DNA from: an uncultured Collinsella sp.
GTDB lineage: Bacteria; Actinomycetota; Coriobacteriia; Coriobacteriales; Coriobacteriaceae
Direction of reading: 5' to 3'
Assembly (NCBI GenBank): GCA_937989875.1
Contig: CALKBO010000028.1
Location: forward strand, 1-64,000
Length of the DNA stretch: 64,000 bases
Made by a program: the position numbers and the translations under genes
Notes under the pieces: generated by a model
Told to the model about the DNA's origin: nothing
The model's input: the letters and a program-made list of their open reading frames with translations, nothing else
Databases searched by the model: none
Shown here: positions 30,663 through 41,227 of the stretch, piece by piece
Position numbering within the stretch: position 1 is the stretch's first letter
How the letters are laid out: the number at the start of each line of letters is the position of its first letter

Positions 30663-32732
30663 ATGTCTTCCCAGATGACGGTTATTATCGCCGGTATCGT
30701 GCTGGTTGTGGCCATCGTGGTCGCGCTGGTCATCATGCGTCGTGGCGATTCCCGTTTTACCTACGATACGCAGCATGGAACGGCCCCGCGCGCCACCGAG
30801 GGCGAGGGCAATACCGCGGCGACCGCCTTTAAGGGCCGCTTTTCCATCCTCACCACGGGTGTGGGCGCGATGTTTGCGGCACTTGCCGTCAAGCTGTGGG
30901 GCATGCAGATGGTCTCGTCGGACTATTACGAGAAGCAGGCCAATAGTAATCAGACTCGCACCGTTACCACACCCGCTGTGCGCGGCCGCATCCTCGACCG
31001 CAATGGCGTGGCGCTTGTCCAGAACCGTCCCTCACTTGCTGTCGTGGCCTACCGCGACCTTGCCGAGGATGAGGTTCTGGTTCGCCATCTTGCCAACGTG
31101 CTTGGAATGCCTTATGTGGCGGTCCTTCGCAATATTCAGGACAATACAGAGGGCGCTCAGAGCCTGCATACCATCGCGACGGACGTCCGTCGCTCCACGG
31201 TTGCCTATATCAAGGAACACGCCGGCGAGTTCCCGGGCGTCAAGATTGCCGAGCGTACCGAACGCCAGTATCCATACGGCGAGACGGCATGCCATATCTT
31301 GGGCTATACCGGCACCATTACCTCCGAGCAGCTCGAGGCCCAGAATAAGAAAACCTCTGGCGATGATGATGCTTCTGCTGGCAAGATTACGTACCAGTCG
31401 GGCGATATCGTGGGCCAGGCGGGCGTTGAGAGCTACTACGAAAACCTGCTGCAGGGTATTCGTGGCGAGCAGACCGTCAAGGTCGATGCCTCGGGCAATG
31501 TGACCGGTCAGGCCGGCGCCGTGCCCGCGAAGGCCGGCTCCGACATTAAGCTCACGCTCGACCTTAAAATCCAACAGGCCTGTGAGACGGCACTGGCGAG
31601 CGCTATCGAACTTGCCAAGACCACTGGCTACAGCAATGCCGGCAACGGTGCTGTGGTGTGCCTCGATCCCAACAATGGCGAGATCCTGGGCATGGCGAGC
31701 CAGCCCAAGTTCGATCCGTCCGTCTTTATCGGCGGCGTCTCAAATGACGTGTGGACCGAGCTCAATGATGACAAGGGTTCCCACCCGCTGCTCAACCGCG
31801 CCATTAGCGGACAGTACATGTCGGCCTCGACCATCAAGCCGCTCTCGGCGCTGGCCGGTCTTGAGTTTGGAACCTACACGTCGGGGCAGACGACCAACTG
31901 CACGGGTTATTGGACGGGTCTGGGCAAGTCGTGGGGCAAGTACTGCTGGCTGCATTCCGGCCACGGCACCATGACGCTGCAGTCGGGAATCGCCAACTCG
32001 TGCGACCCTGTCTTCTACGACATGGGCAAGGCGTTCTTTTATGACGAGCAACATCCCGAGGGTCTGCAGGAGGTCTTTCGTCGCTGGGGTCTAGGCAAGA
32101 CCTGCGGTATCGATCTGCCGAGTGAGGGCGCGGGCCGTATTCCCGATGCCGAGTGGAAAGAGTCGTACTTCACCGACGCCTCTGCCGAGGACCGCAAGTG
32201 GAATGCCGGCGATATGACCAACATTGCCATCGGTCAGGGCGACATCCTGGTGACGCCCCTGCAGATGGCGTGCGCCTATATGGGTCTTGCCAACGGTGGC
32301 AAACAGTACGTGCCTCATGTGTTTTTGTCTGCCGTGTCGCGCGATGGCGACGGCGATGCCTATAAGTACAACGGCAAGGGCAAGAAGAAGCGTCTGGATG
32401 CCAAGATCAACAGCGATTCGGATTTGGCTCTAGTTCGCAACGGCATGCACGACGTGATTTACACGGCATCGACGTCCCTGGCGGCTCACTTTGGCACCCT
32501 GACGCCGCAGGTATACGGCAAGTCGGGCACGGGCGAGAAAAGTGGCGAGGACGAATACGCGTGGTTCTGCGCCTATGCACCGGCCGATGACCCCAAGTAT
32601 GTCATCGCTACTGTCCTGGAGCAGGGCGGCGGCGGCTCAGATACCGCGATGCATGTCGTGCGCGACGTGCTCGGCGTGATTTATGGCGAGCCCGATACCT
32701 CTTCGGCTTCGGGCGATTCTTCGGTTCGATAG
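30663..32732 (+). CDS. mrdA: Penicillin-binding protein 2 (Rod-system transpeptidase)
   Basis: A 689-residue class B PBP that crosslinks peptidoglycan during elongation, partnered with RodA. The N-terminus shows two membrane helices (about 5-27 and 60-83) instead of the usual one. The dimerisation segment has AVRGRILDRNGVAL. The transpeptidase has the active-site serine in MSASTIKPLSAL (SxxK), SCD in ANSCDPVFYDMGK (SxN position, with D as in other Rod-type PBP2s), and KSGTGE in place of the more common KTGT. ATG 30663 follows GGGGAGG. A conserved GIDLPSEGAGRIP block supports the PBP2 assignment. Confidence 0.95.
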   Translation: MSSQMTVIIAGIVLVVAIVVALVIMRRGDSRFTYDTQHGTAPRATEGEGNTAATAFKGRFSILTTGVGAMFAALAVKLWGMQMVSSDYYEKQANSNQTRTVTTPAVRGRILDRNGVALVQNRPSLAVVAYRDLAEDEVLVRHLANVLGMPYVAVLRNIQDNTEGAQSLHTIATDVRRSTVAYIKEHAGEFPGVKIAERTERQYPYGETACHILGYTGTITSEQLEAQNKKTSGDDDASAGKITYQSGDIVGQAGVESYYENLLQGIRGEQTVKVDASGNVTGQAGAVPAKAGSDIKLTLDLKIQQACETALASAIELAKTTGYSNAGNGAVVCLDPNNGEILGMASQPKFDPSVFIGGVSNDVWTELNDDKGSHPLLNRAISGQYMSASTIKPLSALAGLEFGTYTSGQTTNCTGYWTGLGKSWGKYCWLHSGHGTMTLQSGIANSCDPVFYDMGKAFFYDEQHPEGLQEVFRRWGLGKTCGIDLPSEGAGRIPDAEWKESYFTDASAEDRKWNAGDMTNIAIGQGDILVTPLQMACAYMGLANGGKQYVPHVFLSAVSRDGDGDAYKYNGKGKKKRLDAKINSDSDLALVRNGMHDVIYTASTSLAAHFGTLTPQVYGKSGTGEKSGEDEYAWFCAYAPADDPKYVIATVLEQGGGGSDTAMHVVRDVLGVIYGEPDTSSASGDSSVR

Positions 32733-32741
32733 GAGGTTGCG

Positions 32742-33968
32742 ATGGATTTTTCTCCGGCGGATCTGTTCCGTTCAACCAAGACCGGCTCTCGCAGCAGCCT
32801 GGACCGTGTCAACAAGCAACTTTCGGCCTCGCGCGGCACGTTTCGCCAAAAGGTGCATATCGGTGTGCTCGTGGCTACTGTGGCGCTCGTCGCCTACGGT
32901 GCCATCATTATCTGGTCGGCTTCGCAGTTTAAGGCCGATGCTTCGTTCTCACGCCATCTGCTGGGAATTGGCATCGGCACGGTGCTGGCGGTGCTGGTCT
33001 GGCGCTCCGACCTGCGCGGTATTTCCAATTTCTCGACGGCGTTGCTCGTCATCGACCTGATCGTGATCCTCTCGCCCAAGATTCCGGGTCTGTCCTATAC
33101 GGGCGGTCTGGGCATGACGGGCTGGATCAAGATTCCCGGTATCGGCTTGACATTCCAGCCGGTTGAGCTTGCCAAGCTCATCACCATCTTCTTTATTGCT
33201 ACGCTTGGCTCGCAGTATAACGGTCGCATCGATACCGTTCGCGACTACGTCAAGCTCTGCGGCATGCTGTCCATTCCGTTTTTGGCCGTCGTTGCCATGG
33301 GCGACCTGGGCTCGGGCCTGGTCGTGCTTGTTTCGGGCGCCATCGTCATTTGTATGAGCGGTGCACGCCGCGAATGGGTGCTGTCGACCCTGGCCCTGCT
33401 CGTGGGCTTGGTGGCCCTCGTCCTGGCGCTCGATTCGGTCTTTGATTCGTTGCTCGGCCACGATGTGCTCATCAAGCAGTATCAGATGAACCGTCTGACG
33501 GTCTTTATCGACCCCGATAATGCCGATTCGGACGATGCCTACAACCTTCAGCAGTCGCTTATCGCCGTTGGCTCGGGCGGCTTCTTTGGTAAGGGTTTGG
33601 GCCATGCGACGCAGTCGGCCGGCGGCTTTCTGCCTGAGTTCCACACCGACTTCGTCTTTGCCTTTCTGTCCGAGACCTTTGGCTTTTGCGGTTCCTTTTT
33701 GCTCCTGTGCCTCTACGTGCTGCTGATCTTTTCGACGATTCGCGTCGCCTTTAAGTGCGAGTCGCTGTTTTTGCGTCTTTCGTGTGTGGGCATCGTTGGC
33801 ATGTGGGCGTTCCAGACCTTCGAAAACATCGGCATGTGCATCGGCATGATGCCGATTACCGGTATTCCGCTACCGTTTATTAGCTTCGGTTCGTCTTCGA
33901 TGATGATCCAGCTGCTGACGGTGGGTATCGTACAATCCATATGGCGGCATCGTTCGGGCGCCGCGTAA
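32742..33968 (+). CDS. rodA: Peptidoglycan glycosyltransferase RodA
   Basis: A 408-residue SEDS-family polymerase with about ten membrane helices that polymerises lipid II for lateral wall growth. Family blocks include GWIKIPGIGLTFQPVELAKL, the VAMGDLGSGLVVL segment with the catalytic-type acidic residue, QQSLIAVGSGGFFGKGLG, HTDFVFAFLSETFG, and GIPLPFISFGSSSM near the C-terminus. It starts at ATG 32742 behind AGGAGG, nine bases after the PBP2 stop. The RodA-PBP2 pair forms one elongation synthase. Confidence 0.97.
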   Translation: MDFSPADLFRSTKTGSRSSLDRVNKQLSASRGTFRQKVHIGVLVATVALVAYGAIIIWSASQFKADASFSRHLLGIGIGTVLAVLVWRSDLRGISNFSTALLVIDLIVILSPKIPGLSYTGGLGMTGWIKIPGIGLTFQPVELAKLITIFFIATLGSQYNGRIDTVRDYVKLCGMLSIPFLAVVAMGDLGSGLVVLVSGAIVICMSGARREWVLSTLALLVGLVALVLALDSVFDSLLGHDVLIKQYQMNRLTVFIDPDNADSDDAYNLQQSLIAVGSGGFFGKGLGHATQSAGGFLPEFHTDFVFAFLSETFGFCGSFLLLCLYVLLIFSTIRVAFKCESLFLRLSCVGIVGMWAFQTFENIGMCIGMMPITGIPLPFISFGSSSMMIQLLTVGIVQSIWRHRSGAA

Positions 33969-33986
33969 CCGCTGGAGGGGTTTGCT

Positions 33987-34916
33987 ATGAAAATTCCCGT
34001 AGATAAGCTGACCCGCGCTTTTAAGATGGGCGCGTCCGTTAAGAAGGATTCCGATACGCCGGTGCGCGTCTCGGTCTATCTGGATTCATCCGCCTCGCGT
34101 TTTCTGGCCGAGACGGTGCGCGACGCCTTTGTGCCGCAGACGACCTCGGGCATTGTGCGCGTCGAGCGTCTGGGGGAGGAGCGAATTGCTCCAAAGACCG
34201 ATACCGATGTGGTACTGGTGCTCTCGTGTGGTTCCGACCGCTTGGAGAGTGCCGTGCAGGAGCTCGTGATCGCCGGCGCGCCCGTGTGCGTGCTTGCCGA
34301 GTCTGCTGTGGAGGTGCCGTTTATCGAGGAGTCCACGCCCATGCTTGGCGTGGTAGCGGCAACCGATAAGACGTATCTGCTCGAGACGCTTGCCCGCTGG
34401 ATTCTCGATCGCACCGACAAGGAAACGGCTTTTGCGGCGAACTTTGCCTTCATGCGCATCGCGGCCGCCAATCGTATCATCACCTCGTGCGCGCTCACCA
34501 ATATGGCGACCGGTGCGCTGGTGTTTTTGCCGGGCGCCGATTATCCCGTTATGGCGCTGGCGCAGGTGGGCATGCTCTTTGAGCTCGCTGCCGTCTTTGG
34601 ACGCGGCATTAAGCCTGAGCGCGGCTACGAGGTCGCGGGCGTGCTTGCCGGCGGTCTTGTGATCCGCGCTGTCACCCGCGCGCTCGTCAAGCAGACGCCG
34701 CATATTGGGTTTGCCGTCAAGGCGCTCACTGCTGCCGCGGGCACCTACGGCATGGGCCGTGCGCTTGTTTCGCTCTACGAGCGCGATGTCGACTACAGCC
34801 GTGCCAACGAGGCGGTCACTGCCACGTTCTCCCGCGTTCGCGATCTGGTGACCACGGTCGCGGGCGCTACCCGTCCTATGGCGTCCTACCAAGACGCATC
34901 CGATCTCGCTGCTTAG
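33987..34916 (+). CDS. DUF697/YcjF-like membrane-associated protein of unknown function
   Basis: A 309-residue protein. The first 140 residues look like a small alpha/beta fold without a recognisable nucleotide-binding motif. From about residue 145, AAANRIITSCALTNMATGAL followed by LPGADYPVMALAQVGMLFEL is typical of DUF697 proteins, which are membrane-linked and often fused to GTPases. No P-loop is present, so it is not itself a GTPase. It lies 18 bases after rodA and 10 before a radical-SAM gene. A link to envelope growth is an inference from position only. Confidence 0.65.
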   Translation: MKIPVDKLTRAFKMGASVKKDSDTPVRVSVYLDSSASRFLAETVRDAFVPQTTSGIVRVERLGEERIAPKTDTDVVLVLSCGSDRLESAVQELVIAGAPVCVLAESAVEVPFIEESTPMLGVVAATDKTYLLETLARWILDRTDKETAFAANFAFMRIAAANRIITSCALTNMATGALVFLPGADYPVMALAQVGMLFELAAVFGRGIKPERGYEVAGVLAGGLVIRAVTRALVKQTPHIGFAVKALTAAAGTYGMGRALVSLYERDVDYSRANEAVTATFSRVRDLVTTVAGATRPMASYQDASDLAA

Positions 34917-34926
34917 GGGTTTTCCG

Positions 34927-36804
34927 TTGCGCGTTGCATACCAAGACTGTTTTCATTTAATTGAGCCGCTGCTCGCCAAGGTCGAGAAGCCGAGCCGCTA
35001 TATCGATCACGAGTGGGGCACGCTTTCCAAGGCCGATGCCGACTACCGTTGCTGCCTGATCTACCCGGATGTGTACGAGGTTGGTCTGCCCAACCAGGGT
35101 ATCGCCATCCTCTACAACATCCTTAACCAGGCCGAGGGCATCTCCTGTGAGCGTGGCTATGTGCCGTGGCCCGATATGGGTGACGCCATGCGCGAGGCGG
35201 GTATTCCGCTGCTCTCGCTCGAGGGTGCCGCGCCGGTCGCTTCGTTCGATATCGTCGGTCTGCATGTGCCGCACGAGATGGCGGTGACGAACTTCCTCGA
35301 GGCTCTCGACCTCGCTGGCATTCCGCTGTTGGCGGCCGACCGAGGTGAAGGCGACCCCATCATCATCGCCGGCGGCCCCTCGGTGTACAACCCCGAGCCG
35401 TACGCGGCCTTCTTCGATGCCATCCTCATCGGTGAGGGCGAGGAATCGCTGCTCGAGACCTGCCAGCTGCATCGCCGCCTGCGTGACGAAGGGGTCCCGC
35501 GCGCGCAGATTGTCGAGCAGCTTGCATCCATTGCCGGCAACTACGTGCCGTCGCTCTATGAGGTTCGTCACGACGAGCCCTGCTCGCCGCATGGCTACAC
35601 CGTGCCGCGTGAGGGCAAGGATGCGCCGACTGTGGTCTACAAGCGCGTCGTCGAGGATTTCGGCGCCACGAATCCGCTGTCGCAGTCGTGCGTACCCTAT
35701 GCGCAGCTGGTCCACGACCGCCTGTCTATCGAGATTCTTCGCGGCTGCGCCCGCGGCTGTCGTTTTTGCCAGGCCGGCATGACGTATCGCCCGGTGCGCG
35801 AGCGCTCGGCCGACCAGATCGTCTCGTCGGTGATTCAGGGTCTGGAAAAGACCGGCTATGACGAGGTGTCGCTGACCTCGCTCTCCACGACCGACCACTC
35901 CTGCATTCGCGACGTGCTCGGCAGGCTCAACCGTCGCCTGGAGGATACGGGTATTCGCGTGTCTATTCCGTCGCAGCGCCTGGATTCGTTTGGCGTGGAT
36001 ATGGCCGAGTCGGTCGCCGGCGAAAAGAAGGGCGGCCTGACGTTCGCGCCCGAGGCCGGCAGCCAGCGCATGCGCGACATCATTAACAAGAACGTGACCG
36101 AGGAGGATCTGGACCGTGCGGCCAAGGCGGCCTTCGAGGCCGGCTGGAACCGCATGAAGCTCTACTTTATGATGGGTCTTCCCGGCGAGCGCGACGAGGA
36201 TATCGTGGCCATCGCCAATCTGGCCGATCACGTGCTGGAGCTCGGTCGTTCCGTGGTGCCCAAGGCTCGTCGCGGCTCGATCTCGGTGTCCATCTCGGTT
36301 TCGGTCTTTATCCCCAAGGCTGCCACGCCGTTCCAGTGGTGCCCGCAGCTCGACTACGACGACGTCAAGCGTCGCCAGAAGCTGCTTGTCACGAGCGTTC
36401 GCAACCGTGCCGTCCGCGTGCATTACCACGATGCCGAGACCTCGCTCATCGAGGCCGCGCTGTCCCGCGCCGGTCGTGACATGACGCCCGTCATCATCGA
36501 TGCTTGGCGCGCGGGCTCTCGCTTTGACGCTTGGGTAGAGCATTTCTCGCTCGAGAACTGGAAGGAGGCTGCTGCCAAAAACGGCATCGACCTCAATGAG
36601 CTCGTGCACCTGCCCTACGAGTTGGATTGGCGCCTGCCGTGGGAGCATGTGAGTCCCGGCTGCACGCGCGGCTTCCTCGAGCGCGAGTACCGTCGCTCGC
36701 TCGAGGGTGTCACGACTCCCGACTGCACCCGCACGTCGTGCACCGGCTGCGGGATCTGCCCCACGCTCCACGCCAAGAATGTATTGATGGGTGATCGCGC
36801 ATGA
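34927..36804 (+). CDS. Radical SAM protein, TIGR03960-type (YgiQ-like)
   Basis: A 625-residue radical SAM enzyme with an N-terminal B12-binding-like domain (CCLIYPDVYEVGLPNQGIAIL). The 4Fe-4S site is in RGCARGCRFCQAGMTYRPVR (CxxxCxxC), with LTSLSTTDHSCI and LTFAPEAGSQRMRDIINKNV in the barrel. The substrate is unknown; in many genomes the protein is encoded next to a DUF2344 partner and the L21/L27 genes, which suggests a role linked to RNA or the ribosome. An extra Cys-rich end (CTRTSCTGCGICPTL) could hold a second cluster. The start is TTG 34927 with AGGGG upstream. Confidence 0.88.
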   Translation: MRVAYQDCFHLIEPLLAKVEKPSRYIDHEWGTLSKADADYRCCLIYPDVYEVGLPNQGIAILYNILNQAEGISCERGYVPWPDMGDAMREAGIPLLSLEGAAPVASFDIVGLHVPHEMAVTNFLEALDLAGIPLLAADRGEGDPIIIAGGPSVYNPEPYAAFFDAILIGEGEESLLETCQLHRRLRDEGVPRAQIVEQLASIAGNYVPSLYEVRHDEPCSPHGYTVPREGKDAPTVVYKRVVEDFGATNPLSQSCVPYAQLVHDRLSIEILRGCARGCRFCQAGMTYRPVRERSADQIVSSVIQGLEKTGYDEVSLTSLSTTDHSCIRDVLGRLNRRLEDTGIRVSIPSQRLDSFGVDMAESVAGEKKGGLTFAPEAGSQRMRDIINKNVTEEDLDRAAKAAFEAGWNRMKLYFMMGLPGERDEDIVAIANLADHVLELGRSVVPKARRGSISVSISVSVFIPKAATPFQWCPQLDYDDVKRRQKLLVTSVRNRAVRVHYHDAETSLIEAALSRAGRDMTPVIIDAWRAGSRFDAWVEHFSLENWKEAAAKNGIDLNELVHLPYELDWRLPWEHVSPGCTRGFLEREYRRSLEGVTTPDCTRTSCTGCGICPTLHAKNVLMGDRA

Positions 36805-37613
36805 GTGAGCGCCTGACCGACAACCCCTCGCTCTTTAGGCTTCGTGTTCGCTATGGCAAGCGCGATCGCCTTAAGTACCTGGGCCATCTCGAAGTAATCC
36901 ATACCATTGAGCGCATCGTGCGCCGTGCGGGACTTCCCTATGCCGTCACGCAGGGCTTCTCCCCGCACATGCGCGTGGGCTTCTCTTCGGCGCTACCGGT
37001 GGGTACGTCGTCGACCTGCGAGTGGTATGACCTGTTTATGACCGAGTTCGTGACGCTCGACGAGGCGTTTGGGCGCTTGGCTGCTGCGTCTCCGGCCGAT
37101 CTGGCACCCATCGAGGCGGCGTACATCGACGTGCGCACGCCGGCATTGACGGCGCAGCTCACGCGCCTGTCGTATCGCATCGACCTTCACTTGGATCCCG
37201 AGGCGCCCGTAAGCGCCGACGAGGTGCGTCGTGCGATCGACACGCTGCGCGCGGACCATGGCATCGACTACGCGCGCGGCAAAAAGAGCAAGCGCTTGGA
37301 TTTGGATCACACGCTCGTGGATTATGAGCTCACGGCGGGGGAGCGCCCGGACCATTTGGTGCTCATGCTCGACACCCATGCCGACAACGAGGGCTCCATG
37401 CGTCCGGAAATTTTGCTTTCCGCTGCTGATGTTTTGTTGCAGGGCTTGACCCCGGGCGTGGATGCACCTATTGTTTCCACCGGTATGCAAGACCTCGTGA
37501 CCATCTGCTCCTACGATGTCGAGCGTCAGAATCAAGCATGCGAGGACGACGAGGGCCGACTCGTCAGCCCCATACCTGTGCGAACTTGTGGATTTGCTCC
37601 ACATACTCGTTGA
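36801..37613 (+). CDS. TIGR03936/DUF2344 radical-SAM-associated protein
   Basis: A 270-residue partner of the preceding radical SAM protein, whose gene it overlaps by four bases (ATGA), so translation is coupled. LRVRYGKRDRLKYLGHLEV and AVTQGFSPHMRVGFSSALPV are the family-defining N-terminal blocks. Its biochemical role is not established. The stop codon overlaps the -35 box of the rplU promoter. Confidence 0.88.
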   Translation: MSERLTDNPSLFRLRVRYGKRDRLKYLGHLEVIHTIERIVRRAGLPYAVTQGFSPHMRVGFSSALPVGTSSTCEWYDLFMTEFVTLDEAFGRLAAASPADLAPIEAAYIDVRTPALTAQLTRLSYRIDLHLDPEAPVSADEVRRAIDTLRADHGIDYARGKKSKRLDLDHTLVDYELTAGERPDHLVLMLDTHADNEGSMRPEILLSAADVLLQGLTPGVDAPIVSTGMQDLVTICSYDVERQNQACEDDEGRLVSPIPVRTCGFAPHTR

Positions 37614-37638
37614 CGGGGGTATTTTCGCCTGCTACTAT
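37610..37638 (+). promoter_or_regulatory. Promoter of rplU-rpmA
   Basis: TTGACG (37610-37615) and TACTAT (37633-37638) are 17 bases apart. The -35 box includes the stop codon of the upstream gene. Confidence 0.75.
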
Positions 37639-37680
37639 ATTCGGCTGTTGCACTAACTGATGCATGAAGGGCAAGTAAAC

Positions 37681-38055
37681 ATGTACGCAATCGTTAACAC
37701 GGGCGGCAAGCAGTACAAGGTCGCCACCGACGATGTCATCACCGTCGAGAAGATCGAGGGCAATGAGGGCGACAAGGTCACCCTGCCGGTTATCTTCCTC
37801 AACGATGGTAAGAAGATCGTCACCGATCCCGACAAGCTGGCCAAGGCCAAGGTTACCGCTCAGATCGTTGAGCAGTTCAAGGGTGAGAAGCAGCTGGTCT
37901 TCAAGTTCCACAAGCGTAAGCGCTATCGTCGTCTGAAGGGTCACCGTCAGCAGCTGACCAAGCTGAAGATCGTGAAGGTTCAGGCTACCTCCCGCGCCAA
38001 GAAGGCTGTCAAGGCAGAGGCTGAGGCTGTTGCCGAGGCTCCCGTCGCCGAGTAG
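37681..38055 (+). CDS. rplU: 50S ribosomal protein L21
   Basis: A 124-residue ribosomal protein that binds 23S rRNA. It begins MYAIVNTGGKQYKVATDDVI and contains KFHKRKRYRRLKGHRQQLTK, the usual L21 rRNA-binding end. About 20 additional residues rich in Ala, Glu and Lys follow. The start at 37681 fits the family N-terminus and a preceding AAGGGC. It is co-transcribed with rpmA. Confidence 0.97.
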   Translation: MYAIVNTGGKQYKVATDDVITVEKIEGNEGDKVTLPVIFLNDGKKIVTDPDKLAKAKVTAQIVEQFKGEKQLVFKFHKRKRYRRLKGHRQQLTKLKIVKVQATSRAKKAVKAEAEAVAEAPVAE

Positions 38056-38088
38056 ATTACACTCGTAACGAAAGAGTAGGTATACACA

Positions 38089-38346
38089 ATGGCACACAAA
38101 AAAGGACTCGGTTCCTCCCGTAATGGCCGTGACTCCCGCGGTCAGCGCCTTGGCACGAAGCGCTATGCCGGCCAGACGGTAACCACGGGCACGATTCTCG
38201 TCCGTCAGCACGGCACGCACATCCACCCGGGTGAGAACGTTGGTCGTGGCAAGGACGACACGCTGTTCGCGCTGGTCGACGGTACCGTTGAGTTCCACAA
38301 GGGTATCAAGCACAGGGTCAGCGTACGCCCGCTCGCGAACGCGTAA
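38089..38346 (+). CDS. rpmA: 50S ribosomal protein L27
   Basis: An 85-residue protein whose N-terminal tail reaches the peptidyl-transferase centre. It begins [20 protein letters not shown] directly, without the cleavable extension present in Firmicutes. This agrees with the absence of a Prp (YsxB-type) protease gene between rplU and rpm[21 protein letters not shown] is the family core. Confidence 0.97.
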   Translation: MAHKKGLGSSRNGRDSRGQRLGTKRYAGQTVTTGTILVRQHGTHIHPGENVGRGKDDTLFALVDGTVEFHKGIKHRVSVRPLANA

Positions 38347-38371
38347 TTCACCCTTCATAGAGCACATATGT

Positions 38372-38415
38372 GGGAGGCACTTGAGTTTTAGGATTCAAGG
38401 GTCTCCCTCTTTTTT
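38372..38415 (+). terminator. Intrinsic terminator between rpmA and obgE
   Basis: GGGAG (38372-38376) plus CTTGA (38380-38384) pair with TCAAG (38395-38399) plus CTCCC (38403-38407) across a small internal loop, followed by a T-run to 38415. The obgE ribosome site TAGGAGG follows at 38417-38423, so there is no room for a promoter between them; obgE must depend on read-through or an internal promoter. Confidence 0.75.
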
Positions 38416-38419
38416 GTAG

Positions 38420-39898
<1,479 letters not shown>

Positions 39899-39901
39899 GC
39901 C

Positions 39902-40579
39902 ATGTCGCTGCGCGGTGGAATCGGTTTGCCCGAGCTTCCTCTAGAGGACGGGCAGGAGTTTAGGCTCGGCATTATGGGTGGCACCTTTGATCCCATCCAT
40001 TACGGGCACCTGGTGACCGCCGAGCAAGCGCGCGAGTCGCTCGACTTGGACGCTGTGCTCTTTATGCCGGCGGGCTCTCCTGCCTTTAAGCTTGATAAGC
40101 CGGTGACGCCTGCCGAGGACCGTTATGCCATGACGGTCCTCGCCACCGCCGCGAACCCGGCCTTTTTGGCGAGCCGGTTCGAGATCGACCGCCCGGGCGT
40201 AACCTATACGGCCGATACGCTTCATGCCCTTCGCGACTTTTACCCGCCGCAGGTAAAGCTCTACTTTATTACGGGCGCCGACGCGATTATCGATATCGTG
40301 ACCTGGCATGATGCCGAACGAATCGCTGAGCTTGCTACCTTTATTGCGGCGACACGACCGGGCTTTGATATCGATACGGCGCGTGCCCGAATCAAAGAGT
40401 CGGGGCTGCCGTTCGACGTGCGCTATATTCAGATTCCAGCGTTGGCGATCAGCTCGACGAACATTCGTAAGCGAGTTGCCCGCGGTATGAGCGTGCGCTA
40501 TCTTACGAGCGAGTCCGTGCTCGGCTACATTCGCAAACGCAGGCTATATGCCGATTTGGGCCAAGAAGATTTTGAGTGA
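39902..40579 (+). CDS. nadD: Nicotinate-nucleotide adenylyltransferase
   Basis: A 225-residue enzyme making deamido-NAD from nicotinate mononucleotide and ATP. LGIMGGTFDPIHYGHLVTAE holds the nucleotidyltransferase (T/H)xGH motif, and ALAISSTNIRKRVARG the ISSTxIR motif. An N-terminal extension of about 20 residues precedes the core. It starts three bases after obgE, in the conserved order obgE-nadD-yqeK-rsfS. Confidence 0.95.
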   Translation: MSLRGGIGLPELPLEDGQEFRLGIMGGTFDPIHYGHLVTAEQARESLDLDAVLFMPAGSPAFKLDKPVTPAEDRYAMTVLATAANPAFLASRFEIDRPGVTYTADTLHALRDFYPPQVKLYFITGADAIIDIVTWHDAERIAELATFIAATRPGFDIDTARARIKESGLPFDVRYIQIPALAISSTNIRKRVARGMSVRYLTSESVLGYIRKRRLYADLGQEDFE

Positions 40580-40591
40580 TGGGGGTCTACG

Positions 40592-41200
40592 TTGTCGGTA
40601 GAGGATCAGTTTGAGGGCGATGAGCGCGCGCTGCTCAAGCGCATTCAAGAGCTGCTCGATGTTCGCATGAAGGATAAGCGCAAGCGCTATGTGCATTCGC
40701 TGGGTGTTGCCGAGACCGCACTTCATCTGGCCGAGGTCTACGGCGTTGACCGCTTTGATGCCGCTGCCGCCGGACTGATCCATGACTGGGACAAAGTGCT
40801 CTCCGACGACGAGCTGGTCACGCGCGCTCTGCATTACGGCATTAAGATTGCCGGCTCTCCTTCCGCCGCGACGCCGCTTTTGCATGGCCCTGTTGCCGCC
40901 TATGAGCTTCCGCAGCTTTTCCCCGAGTTGTCGCCGGCCGTTTTCCAGGCTGTCGACCGTCACACCGTGGGCGCCTGCGACATGACGCCGCTCGATATGG
41001 TGGTCTTTGTGGCCGATGCCATCGAGCCCAACCGCCACGGCGACTATGCCCATGCGCTGCGCAAGATGGTGGGGGAGTCGACGCTCGACGAGTTGTTCTT
41101 CTCCTGTTTTGCGCAGGGTCTGGTCTACGTGATCCAGTCCGGGCGCTATCTTTATCCCACGGCTATTTCGATTTACAACCATTACGCCCAGCTACGCTAG
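40592..41200 (+). CDS. yqeK: HD-domain hydrolase YqeK (probable symmetrical Ap4A hydrolase)
   Basis: A 202-residue HD-superfamily protein. KRYVHSLGVAETALHLAEVY and AAGLIHDWDKVLSDDEL provide the metal-binding His and His-Asp pair, and AVDRHTVGACDMTPLDMVV fits the YqeK pattern. Family members cleave Ap4A to two ADP. The start is TTG 40592 behind GGGGG. Confidence 0.93.
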   Translation: MSVEDQFEGDERALLKRIQELLDVRMKDKRKRYVHSLGVAETALHLAEVYGVDRFDAAAAGLIHDWDKVLSDDELVTRALHYGIKIAGSPSAATPLLHGPVAAYELPQLFPELSPAVFQAVDRHTVGACDMTPLDMVVFVADAIEPNRHGDYAHALRKMVGESTLDELFFSCFAQGLVYVIQSGRYLYPTAISIYNHYAQLR

Positions 41201-41227
41201 TTCGGGCTGTCTAGAAAGAGGTATTCC

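Noticed and set aside
34957..36771. A 604-residue antisense frame over the radical-SAM gene
   Set aside because: It is a composition artefact opposite a gene with clear catalytic motifs.
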